From positions 1 to 44,275 of the IMG/VR virus record IMGVR_UViG_3300010313_000123: a stretch of DNA of 44,275 bases; one strand, given 5' to 3'. Of this stretch, positions 25,100 to 31,949 are shown in pieces. A program made the translations under genes and the position numbers. A model generated the notes under the pieces. That model was not told the origin of the DNA. It saw only the letters and a program-made list of their open reading frames with translations, and searched no databases. Source of the stretch: a virus. The first letter of the stretch is position 1; every line of letters begins with the position of its first letter.

Positions 25100-25835
25100 C
25101 AGTTGCCTCCTTTCCATTCAGTAGGGCATTTACCGCTTCTACTACAGCGGGGTCGTCGGTAGCTGCGTTCAGGTCCTCTGCGCTGAAGCCTTTCTTGGCT
25201 CCCGTTCGAAATGCTGCGCTGCCGGTCAGATTCCGAAGAAGCGTCCGGCGTGTTTCCTTGAACTCATCACCAATAAAGCCGAGTCGAAGGAGGAAGCAGC
25301 GGAAGGCGTACTTCTCATTGTCGGTTTCTTTTTCCTTGGCAGTCACACGCTTATGGCTCTTAGCTGCATCAAGCATATGCCCAAGGAAATGAGCAGTTGC
25401 ACTGATGACCTCAGGCTCCGGAATGCGATCGAACCAAGGGAAGCGGATACGCTCCTCGGTGACCTCAATTTCCAAGCTATCAGCACCGAGTGCTTTTTTA
25501 ATGAGCGTCGCTTTGCTATCCACCATCCTGCGCAGGTTGTCAATCGCTGCTTCGGTGGTGTCTTTCAGCGGAAGCTCCATGCAAAGGGCATCTGTGACTT
25601 CCTCGGTCTCAGCTTCAAAGCCCACTTCGCAAAGGCGCTCGATAAGCTGCTCAGCCTCGTCGCTGTTGGTGTGGTCATCGAAGGAAAGGATGCCATCCTT
25701 GCTGACGGTGAAGTTGTCCACCTGATAAGCACAGGATGGAACACCGAGGTACTTGGCATCGCTTTCGAGAATTTGGGCGATGGCCTGTACCAATCGCTTG
25801 CGGTCGGGTCCGGTTACGTTGTATTTGATTTCCAT
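25080..25835 (-). CDS. Phage protein of the virulence-related family (251 aa), function unknown
   Basis: Start at ATG 25835, 8 nt after AGGAGG (an in-frame TTG lies at 25841). The N-terminus (MEIKYNVTGPDRKRLVQAIA, QILESDAKYLGVPSCAYQVD, NFTVSKDGILSFDD) is typical of clostridial phage proteins that databases label virulence-related. The C-terminal half has KRVTAKEKETDNEKYAFRCF and TRRTLLRNLTGSAAFRTGAK, likely helical and basic. The label says nothing about true virulence. It heads the small-gene module under its own family-2 element. Confidence 0.6.
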   Translation of the reverse strand: MEIKYNVTGPDRKRLVQAIAQILESDAKYLGVPSCAYQVDNFTVSKDGILSFDDHTNSDEAEQLIERLCEVGFEAETEEVTDALCMELPLKDTTEAAIDNLRRMVDSKATLIKKALGADSLEIEVTEERIRFPWFDRIPEPEVISATAHFLGHMLDAAKSHKRVTAKEKETDNEKYAFRCFLLRLGFIGDEFKETRRTLLRNLTGSAAFRTGAKKGFSAEDLNAATDDPAVVEAVNALLNGKEATDDEISE

Positions 25836-25852
25836 TTTCAAAACCTCCTATC

Positions 25853-25925
25853 GTTTTGGTATGTACATACATCACTCTAAAGGCACCATATAGCAAGTGA
25901 TTTTCGAGAAATATATGTGCCAAAT
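25853..25925 (-). promoter_or_regulatory. Promoter-like family-2 element before the 251-aa gene
   Basis: On the - strand TTGCTA (25896-25891), then a 19-bp spacer with GTGCCTTTAGAGTGA, then TGTATG (25871-25866). The -10 end merges into a perfect 12-bp palindrome GTATGTACATAC (25870-25859), a possible operator. Homologous to the element at 24617-24675. Confidence 0.55.
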
Positions 25926-25967
25926 CGAGTCGGAGGAAGAGCTGGTTTATCATCAGCGGTGCTATCG

Positions 25968-27212
25968 TCAGGCATGGCTGTCCTCGCTGGCCGCTACCTC
26001 TTTATAGGAGTAGAGCAGACCATCGCGCTGGACAGAAACCTTGTCGCTAGAGCCGACCTGTTCGATGTACCGCTTGACGATAACGTCACAGAACTTCTCA
26101 TCAAGCTCAATAGTATAACAGGAGCGGTCAGACTGTTCGCAGGCGATGAGTGTTGAACCACTACCACCAAAGGGATCTAGCACCAGCGTGTTGCTCATGC
26201 TGCTGTTCATAATCGGATACGCCAAGAGCGGGACCGGCTTCATGGTCGGGTGATCACCATTTTTCTTAGGTTTATCAAACTCCCAGATGGTGGTTTCCTT
26301 CCGGCCTGTGTACCACTGATGCTTTCCAGTTTTCTTCCAACCGTAGAGCACAGGCTCATGCTGCCATTGGTACGGAGAGCGCCCCAGAACTAACGACTGC
26401 TTTTTCCAGATGCAGCAGCCGGACAAATAAAAACCGGCATCCACAAAGGTTCTCCTGAAATTCAGCCCTTCGGTGTCGGCGTGGAAAACATAGATGCTGG
26501 CGTCATCTGCCATGACTGCTTCGGTGTTTGTAAAGGCATCGAGCAGAAAGTGGTAGAAGGCGTCGTTACCCATGTTGTCGTTCTTGATTTTTCCGGCGCT
26601 GCCTTCATAGTTGACGTTGTACGGCGGGTCGGTTATCACGAGATTGGCTTTGGCACCGGCCATCAGCAAATCAAAAGTGTCCTTCTTGGTGCTGTCGCCA
26701 CAGACCAGTCGGTGCCGACCAAGGGTCCAGAGGTCACCGAGCTTGGTGATCGGAGGTTCCTTTAGCTCTGCTTCTACATCAAAATCATCATCGTGGATGC
26801 CGTCTTTGATACTATCCTTAAACAAATCATCCAGTTCGGAAGGGTCAAAGCCTGTGAGTGACACATCGAAGTCTGCACCCTGCAAATCTGCAATGAGTAG
26901 AGCTAACTTTTCTTTGTCCCATTCGCCGGAAATCTTGTTCAGCGCGATGTTGAGTGCCTTTTCTTTTTCGACATCCATCTCGACCACTACGCACTCGACT
27001 TCGGTTAGCCCTAAGTCGATGAGTACCTTCAAACGCTGATGTCCACCTACAACACAGCCGGTCACCTTATTCCAGATGACCGGCTCGACGTATCCGAACT
27101 GTTCAATTGAGCGCTTCAGCTTATCATATTCAGGATCACCGGGCTTTAAGTCCTTGCGGGGATTGTAATCCGCAGGCAGGAGCTCGGCGGTATTCTTTTT
27201 CTCAATCAGCAT
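25968..27212 (-). CDS. ParB-domain / DNA methyltransferase fusion (414 aa)
   Basis: Residues 1-100 are a ParB/Srx-like domain (LLPADYNPRKDLKPGDPEYD; CVVGGHQRLKVLIDLG with GGHQR at 56-60). Residues 160-400 are a beta-class amino-methyltransferase: DPPY at 195-198 (motif IV) comes before DPFGGSGST at 346-354 (motif I), so it would make N6-methyladenine or N4-methylcytosine. HPTMKP (321-326) is the conserved motif before the SAM site. No cognate restriction enzyme is adjacent. It overlaps metK by 11 nt, coupling SAM supply and methylation. Likely protects phage DNA from host restriction (inference). Confidence 0.92.
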   Translation of the reverse strand: MLIEKKNTAELLPADYNPRKDLKPGDPEYDKLKRSIEQFGYVEPVIWNKVTGCVVGGHQRLKVLIDLGLTEVECVVVEMDVEKEKALNIALNKISGEWDKEKLALLIADLQGADFDVSLTGFDPSELDDLFKDSIKDGIHDDDFDVEAELKEPPITKLGDLWTLGRHRLVCGDSTKKDTFDLLMAGAKANLVITDPPYNVNYEGSAGKIKNDNMGNDAFYHFLLDAFTNTEAVMADDASIYVFHADTEGLNFRRTFVDAGFYLSGCCIWKKQSLVLGRSPYQWQHEPVLYGWKKTGKHQWYTGRKETTIWEFDKPKKNGDHPTMKPVPLLAYPIMNSSMSNTLVLDPFGGSGSTLIACEQSDRSCYTIELDEKFCDVIVKRYIEQVGSSDKVSVQRDGLLYSYKEVAASEDSHA

Positions 27213-28365
27213 ATTTTTTTACCGCCTCTCGTAGTTCGTTATAACGGTCTAGCCATTCCCAGCGAGAAAGCGTTCCGCTGAAATGGCCATAGGTTGCTGT
27301 ATCTGCATAGCTGGGATCTCGCAAGCTCAGTGCTTCGATGATTGCCGCTGGACGCAGGTTAAAAACCTCAAGGACCGCTTTGCGAAGAATCTCATCAGAG
27401 ACAGTACCCGTATCGAAGGTATCAATCTCAACCGCAACAGGATCAGCCTTGCCGATAGCATAGGAGATGGCCACCTGACAGCGTTTGGCATAGCCGCAAC
27501 GGACGATGTTCTTTGCAATAGCTCTAGCCATGTAGGCACCGGAGCGGTCAACCTTCGTCGGGTCTTTTCCGGAGAAGGCACCACCGCCATGAGCAGCAAG
27601 GCCGCCGTAGCTATCGACCATTATCTTTCGACCGGTCAAACCGGTGTCCGCTGCAGGTCCGCCCTCGACAAAGCGGCCGGAGGGATTGATGAGTATTTTT
27701 GTCGCATCGTCAAATGGGAACTTCTCGAACACCGGCCACAGCACTTGGGAGATGATCTCACTGCGGAGAATCTCTAAATCCTTATCAGCGCGATGCTGCA
27801 CGGAAACAATAATCGTTTTGATGCGCTTTGGCTTGTCATCTTCATACTCGACAGTGACCTGGGCTTTGCCATCAGGACCAATGCCTTTGATGACGCCATT
27901 TTTCATGGTGCTATCGAGCTTTTGACAAATGCCATGAGCAAATACGAGAGGGAGCGGAAGTTTTTCTACCGTCTCATCTGTGGCATAGCCATAAACAGTA
28001 CCCTGGTCGCCAGCGCCAAGCATGGAATACCAAGAGGTATCTCCCGCGCGGGATTCCAGTGCTTCATCCACACCACCAGCGATATCCTTGCTTTGCTGGT
28101 GGACGAATACAAACACGATGAATTTCCATGGGTTGTAGCCGACCTCCTCAAGAACTCTGCGGACCACCCAGCGGATGTCTACTTTTTTCGAGCAGGTGAT
28201 TTCGCCCGCTACGATGATTTTGCCTTTTGTCGCCATGACCTCGCAGGCCACGCGGGAAGCTTTATCTTTGCGAAGACACGCATCAAGAATGCTGTCTGCA
28301 ATCAGGTCGCAGAGTTTATCTGGGTGACCCTTGCAGACACTTTCGGAAGTTTTGTATTTTACCAT
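27202..28365 (-). CDS. metK: S-adenosylmethionine synthetase, phage-borne
   Basis: Full-length 387-aa MetK: GHPDK at 13-17, GAGDQG at 117-122 and GGGAFSGKDPTKVDRSGAY at 260-278 (ATP/methionine and metal sites). It makes SAM from methionine and ATP in the cytoplasm. It is embedded between the small terminase and the methyltransferase in the phage operon, 2 nt after the terminase stop and overlapping the methyltransferase by 11 nt, so it is a phage gene, not the housekeeping copy. No SAM riboswitch precedes it, consistent with constitutive supply during infection. Confidence 0.95.
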   Translation of the reverse strand: MVKYKTSESVCKGHPDKLCDLIADSILDACLRKDKASRVACEVMATKGKIIVAGEITCSKKVDIRWVVRRVLEEVGYNPWKFIVFVFVHQQSKDIAGGVDEALESRAGDTSWYSMLGAGDQGTVYGYATDETVEKLPLPLVFAHGICQKLDSTMKNGVIKGIGPDGKAQVTVEYEDDKPKRIKTIIVSVQHRADKDLEILRSEIISQVLWPVFEKFPFDDATKILINPSGRFVEGGPAADTGLTGRKIMVDSYGGLAAHGGGAFSGKDPTKVDRSGAYMARAIAKNIVRCGYAKRCQVAISYAIGKADPVAVEIDTFDTGTVSDEILRKAVLEVFNLRPAAIIEALSLRDPSYADTATYGHFSGTLSRWEWLDRYNELREAVKKYAD

Positions 28366-28366
28366 A

Positions 28367-28918
28367 TCATTTTCCTTTCCGTGCGGTTAAGAGCCGCTCC
28401 ATAACATCATCTTGCGGATTCACACCGCTGTACTCGCCGGTACAGTTTTCCTTTACGATCTGAAAAATCTCCATCCACAGGCGGTTTGTTTGGTTCATAT
28501 AGTTCTGACCCATCGCCACATAGGGACTCTGAATTGCATTGCCTGTAGTGGGGTGCTTTGCAAGAAAACCGTATTCAGTAACTGCTTCCTCGCACTGAAT
28601 CCACCTTGCCACGCTCATGGCGTAGCGCTCCAGAAGCTGCGGAGCTACAAGAACCGTACAGCCACGTTCGTTCAGCCAAGTCCAGGCGGATTTGTAGATT
28701 TCGCTCGCGACGAGCGTCTTGCCGTCTTTTTGTATGGCCTCGAGCATCTTGTTTGGTTCGGGCATTTCAAGACCTTTGAGATCTGCTGCATCTTGAAAAT
28801 CCATCACAGTCAGTTTTCTGCCACCGGGATTGCCCTCGGCTATTTTGTCGGCTAATGGCTTCTTTTTTGCGCCCGCGCCGATACGAGCGCCGCCACGGTT
28901 GGTACCGTCTTTTGCCAA
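28367..28918 (-). CDS. terS: Terminase small subunit, P27 family (183 aa)
   Basis: Start TTG 28918, 6 nt after GAGGTG, giving LAKDGTNRGGARIGAGAKKK with the first residue as Met; this RGGARPGAG-like basic start is typical of P27 small terminases. It continues AWTWLNERGCTVLVAPQLLE, RYAMSVARWIQCEEAV and NPQDDVMERLL. It binds the packaging site and loads DNA onto the large subunit, whose gene lies 4.1 kb away. Confidence 0.9.
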   Translation of the reverse strand: MAKDGTNRGGARIGAGAKKKPLADKIAEGNPGGRKLTVMDFQDAADLKGLEMPEPNKMLEAIQKDGKTLVASEIYKSAWTWLNERGCTVLVAPQLLERYAMSVARWIQCEEAVTEYGFLAKHPTTGNAIQSPYVAMGQNYMNQTNRLWMEIFQIVKENCTGEYSGVNPQDDVMERLLTARKGK

Positions 28919-29026
28919 AAATATCACCTCACTTTGCAGGGATGGCGCTATTCCCTCGTTTGAAAGCGCGTTTTTCAACACGAAGCCCCACGCCGCTGTC
29001 CAGTTTGAAAAGTTTTAGAGATTTGA

Positions 29027-29383
29027 TTACCCCCACCGGTCACCGCTTTCAGCAGTAATTCGGGAGTGACAGGATTTACAAAGAGCCATCAGATTACTCT
29101 TTTCATTGCCGCCGCCTTTAGAGAGCGGAAGGATGTGGTGGACCTCTTCGGCAGGCGTTAGCTTGCCTTGCTTCTCGCACTCCTCACAAAGGGGATGCAA
29201 TTTAATGTAGCGATCGCGGATACGCTTCCAGCTTCTGCCGTAGCGTTTGTTGGACTTGGGGTCTCGCTCGTACTGGTTGTACTGTTTGTTCACGACCTTT
29301 TGATGCTCGGCGCAGTATTGCTCACGCTCAGCGAGCCGACCGCAGCCGGGGTAGGCGCAGGGACGCTTTGGTTTATATGGCAT
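29027..29383 (-). CDS. HNH endonuclease (118 aa)
   Basis: Zinc and HNH residues visible: C9/C14 and C28-AEH near the N-terminus, C67-EE-C70, the catalytic VHHILPLSKGG and NLMALCKSCH. Phage HNH proteins next to P27 terminases are needed for cos-type genome packaging by working with the terminase. Position directly upstream of terS fits that role. Its leader contains a GGGGC...GCCCC hairpin (29401-29419) just before the ribosome binding site GAGGTG. Confidence 0.92.
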   Translation of the reverse strand: MPYKPKRPCAYPGCGRLAEREQYCAEHQKVVNKQYNQYERDPKSNKRYGRSWKRIRDRYIKLHPLCEECEKQGKLTPAEEVHHILPLSKGGGNEKSNLMALCKSCHSRITAESGDRWG

Positions 29384-29400
29384 GGGTTCACCTCACTTTC

Positions 29401-29419
29401 GGGGCATAAGAAAAGCCCC
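29401..29419 (-). promoter_or_regulatory. Hairpin in the leader of the HNH gene
   Basis: On the - strand GGGGC (29419-29415) pairs with GCCCC (29405-29401) around a 9-nt loop; there is no U-run after it, so it is not a terminator. It lies 4 nt before the AGTGAGGTG ribosome binding site. Upstream in the same 107-nt gap is a tighter AGGC-GAA-GCCT hairpin. Role unknown. Confidence 0.4.
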
Positions 29420-29490
29420 ACAGGATTTCTCCCGCGAGGCTTCGCCTTGATGCTTTTCGCTACCTTAACATTAACATGATTGCACTTGGA

Positions 29491-29919
29491 CTAATAGTGA
29501 CATACAGTGACATCTTCAGGGATTCTTACTTTGTTTAGCGCTGCATCATGTAAGCGGTAAAGATGGCGAAGGTTATACCCAAGCTCAACAGCAATTTCTG
29601 GCCAAGACTTATTGCTGATGTAACGCTTCTCCAGGATTGTTCGATATTCGTTGTATTCTACTTCACGGATAACAAGGCTGATTTCACGCTTAAGATCTAC
29701 CAAGCTTTCAAGATCTTTGTTGATCTCGTCCTGAAGGTCAATGATTTTTAGAACGGTGTCCGCCATCGATGAGGTGCTTTTACTGGGGTTGCGAGGCATA
29801 CCTGTTATGGTGGTGGTACATCTCATTGCCAGCTCATTTAAGGATTCCACCATTTCGAGTTTGCTGGCAATCCTCTGATCAAGGCGGTAAGCCTGTGATA
29901 AATACTCTTTAGCGGTCAT
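29491..29919 (-). CDS. Late transcription regulator, DUF1492/ArpU-like (142 aa)
   Basis: Start ATG 29919, 8 nt after GGAGGTG. N-terminal coiled coil (YLSQAYRLDQRIASKLEMVE; LQDEINKDLESLVDLKREIS) and C-terminal sigma-region-4-like helix-turn-helix (RYISNKSWPEIAVELGYNLR, HLYRLHDAALNKV). Proteins of this type sit just before the packaging genes in Bacillota phages and switch on late transcription. Confidence 0.8.
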   Translation of the reverse strand: MTAKEYLSQAYRLDQRIASKLEMVESLNELAMRCTTTITGMPRNPSKSTSSMADTVLKIIDLQDEINKDLESLVDLKREISLVIREVEYNEYRTILEKRYISNKSWPEIAVELGYNLRHLYRLHDAALNKVRIPEDVTVCHY

Positions 29920-30136
29920 TCCTTTGCACCTCCTCGTTAACTCTTCGAATGAGGTACTCAGCATTTATACTGGTCAGCTCACCAAACCAACCGGAACGGA
30001 AGAACCGCTCTAAAGATGCCACTTCAATTTGGTAGCCATTGTTATCAGGACGCTTCATCGAATGAAGAAGAGCGATTCGATAATCCTTGACTGCTTGCAT
30101 AACAATGGCGTTTGCTAATTCTTGATAAGGGTCCAT
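29909..30136 (-). CDS. Small conserved phage protein (75 aa)
   Basis: MDPYQELANAIVMQAVKDYR, then LERFFRSGWFGELTSINAEY, then LIRRVNEE. A recurrent small protein preceding the ArpU-like gene in Bacillota phages, predicted helical, function unknown. Overlaps the regulator gene by 11 nt. Confidence 0.7.
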   Translation of the reverse strand: MDPYQELANAIVMQAVKDYRIALLHSMKRPDNNGYQIEVASLERFFRSGWFGELTSINAEYLIRRVNEEVQRNDR

Positions 30137-30184
30137 AATCTGTACCTCCGGATTTTTATTTCTCTCGGATTGGCACGGATTGTC

Positions 30185-31549
30185 TCAGGCTTGCAGATCG
30201 GCCTTTACAGCATCAATTAGGGCGGCTTGGGTGCTGTCCTTCTTGGATAACACCTTTAGAATCCGCTCGTCGATGCTGTCTTTGGCCACAATGTGCTGCA
30301 CCACAACCGTTTCAGAATTTTGTCCTTGTCGCCATAGGCGGGCGTTGGTCTGCTGATATAATTCCAGTGACCAGGTCAGCCCAAACCAGACGATGCAGGA
30401 ACCGCCACTCTGCAGGTTTAGTCCATGACCGGCAGAGGCGGGGTGGATCAGTGCTACGGGTAGTTCTCCAGCATTCCACTTTCGGATACTATCGGCGCTG
30501 TTCAACTTGGAAAATGGGACATGAAGCTTCTGTAGGCGCTCTGTGATGCGGGCTAGGTCATGTTTGAACCAGTAGGCCACAAGAATCGGCTTGCCACCAG
30601 CCGCTTCAATGATATCCTCCAGTGCATCCAGCTTTCGGTCATGAATTGAGATGGTTTCGCCGTCATCGGTGTATATCGCACCATTTGCTAACTGGCACAG
30701 CTTGCCGGTGAGCGCGGCGGCATTAGCAGCAGTGATGTCTCCGTCAGGAAGTTGCAATACGAGGTCCTGCTTCAACTCGTCGTAACGCTTACGCTCCTCA
30801 TCTGAGAGGCGGACGGTATATTCGCTACTGATCAGTTCCGGCATTTTCAAATGGTCGGTAGACTTCATGGAAATGGTGATGTCGGAGATCTTGTCATAGA
30901 TGCGCTGTTCCGCTCCGGGCAGAGGCTTGTAGCTGAAGATGACCTGACCGTTTCGTTTATCTGGCTGGAAGTAGTCCAGTCGGTAGTGGCTGATGAACCG
31001 TCCAAGTCGAGCACCCATATCCAGAAGCCTGAACTCAGCCCACAAGTCCATGAGACCATTTGCGGAAGGGGTACCCGTGAGGCCAATGATGCGCTTGACC
31101 TTAGGTCGTACCTTCATCAGAGCCCGGAAGCGCTTAGCCTGATAATTCTTGAAGGAGGATAACTCGTCTACCACAACCGTGTCGAAGTTGAATGGCAGCT
31201 TGCTTTCATCAATGAGCCACTGGACATTTTCTCTATTTATGATGTAGATGTCAGCAGGTTTGATAAGGGCCGCACGACGCTCTGCTTCAGTACCGACTGC
31301 AACGGAGCAGATGAGGTTCTGGAGATGATCCCACTTATCTGCTTCTGCAGGCCATGTATCCCGTGCCACTCGTAGTGGAGCGATCACCAGAATACGATGT
31401 GCCTCGAAGCTGTCAAATAACAGATCGTTCAGTGCCGTCAGTGTAATGCTCGTCTTGCCAAGGCCCATGTCGAGTAGAACAGCGGAGATGGGGTGCTCCT
31501 CGATGTAGCGGGTGGCATAATTCTGGTAGTTATGTGGTTCGTATTTCAT
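30185..31549 (-). CDS. SNF2-family DNA helicase (454 aa)
   Basis: Start ATG 31549 after GGAGGG. Superfamily 2 motifs: Q-like MKYEPHNYQNYATRYIEEHP, motif I LLDMGLGKTSIT (about 25-36), motif II VVDELSS, motif III GLTGTPSANGLMDLWAE, motifs V-VI ASAGHGLNLQSGGSCIVWFG and QTNARLWRQGQ. An ATP-driven dsDNA translocase usually paired with a VRR-NUC nuclease in phage replication modules, as here (20-nt overlap). Confidence 0.92.
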   Translation of the reverse strand: MKYEPHNYQNYATRYIEEHPISAVLLDMGLGKTSITLTALNDLLFDSFEAHRILVIAPLRVARDTWPAEADKWDHLQNLICSVAVGTEAERRAALIKPADIYIINRENVQWLIDESKLPFNFDTVVVDELSSFKNYQAKRFRALMKVRPKVKRIIGLTGTPSANGLMDLWAEFRLLDMGARLGRFISHYRLDYFQPDKRNGQVIFSYKPLPGAEQRIYDKISDITISMKSTDHLKMPELISSEYTVRLSDEERKRYDELKQDLVLQLPDGDITAANAAALTGKLCQLANGAIYTDDGETISIHDRKLDALEDIIEAAGGKPILVAYWFKHDLARITERLQKLHVPFSKLNSADSIRKWNAGELPVALIHPASAGHGLNLQSGGSCIVWFGLTWSLELYQQTNARLWRQGQNSETVVVQHIVAKDSIDERILKVLSKKDSTQAALIDAVKADLQA

Positions 31550-31811
31550 CAAGAAGCCCTCCAATCTGCTGCTCGTCATCAAGGACATAAACCTTGAAGC
31601 CAAGCCTGCGTAGTAATTTGTGCCTTGCCAGCTGGAGTGGTCTGGGCTTTTCGCCGGGAGCCTTTACTTCAACGAAAGCCATATGACCACCCGGTAGAAG
31701 CACGATACGGTCAGGCACCCCGTCAAATCCAGGACTCGTGAACTTGGGTGCGATGCCTCCGGCAACTTTGACTGCCATAACCAGTTTTCTTTCGATTACT
31801 TTTTCTCTCAT
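31530..31811 (-). CDS. VRR-NUC domain nuclease (93 aa)
   Basis: Start ATG 31811, 7 nt after GGAGAG. Minimal VRR-NUC of the PD-(D/E)XK fold: MREKVIERKLVMAVKVAGGI, FDGVPDRIVLLPGGHMAFVE with catalytic D and E-x-K (VEVKAPGEKPRPLQ). Stand-alone VRR-NUCs of phages act on branched DNA such as Holliday junctions. Overlaps the SNF2 gene. Confidence 0.92.
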   Translation of the reverse strand: MREKVIERKLVMAVKVAGGIAPKFTSPGFDGVPDRIVLLPGGHMAFVEVKAPGEKPRPLQLARHKLLRRLGFKVYVLDDEQQIGGLLDEIRTT

Positions 31812-31840
31812 TTTCACTCTCTCCATCAGGATTTTTAAGG

Positions 31841-31943
31841 ATGGGGTAACCTCGATGCATGTCATATATAGAACTTTTCTTAGAGCTATTTTTTTAGTCC
31901 TTAAGAGACTTTTTGTATATGACCTTAATCGAGGTTACCCCAT
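31841..31943. repeat. 28-bp inverted repeat around a 47-nt AT-rich centre
   Basis: Arms 31841-31868 and 31916-31943 match at 25 of 28 positions, with 16 outer bases perfect (ATGGGGTAACCTCGAT). The centre holds AGTCCTTAAGAGACT, nearly a palindrome itself, and long T/A runs. It fills the gap between the primase-helicase stop and the VRR-NUC start. Candidates: replication origin next to the replicative helicase, a transposon-derived mini-element, or a transcript-processing hairpin. Confidence 0.7.
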
Positions 31944-31949
31944 AGACCA

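Noticed and set aside
25675-25953. 92-aa - strand open frame over the family-2 element
   Set aside because: Runs through the promoter-like element and overlaps the 251-aa gene in another frame; no ribosome binding site.
27202-28365. metK as the host housekeeping copy marking the prophage end
   Set aside because: It lies inside the packaging operon, nearly touching terS and overlapping the methyltransferase, so it belongs to the phage.
28366-28420. SAM riboswitch before metK
   Set aside because: Only 2 nt separate terS and metK, and nothing resembling a SAM aptamer is upstream.
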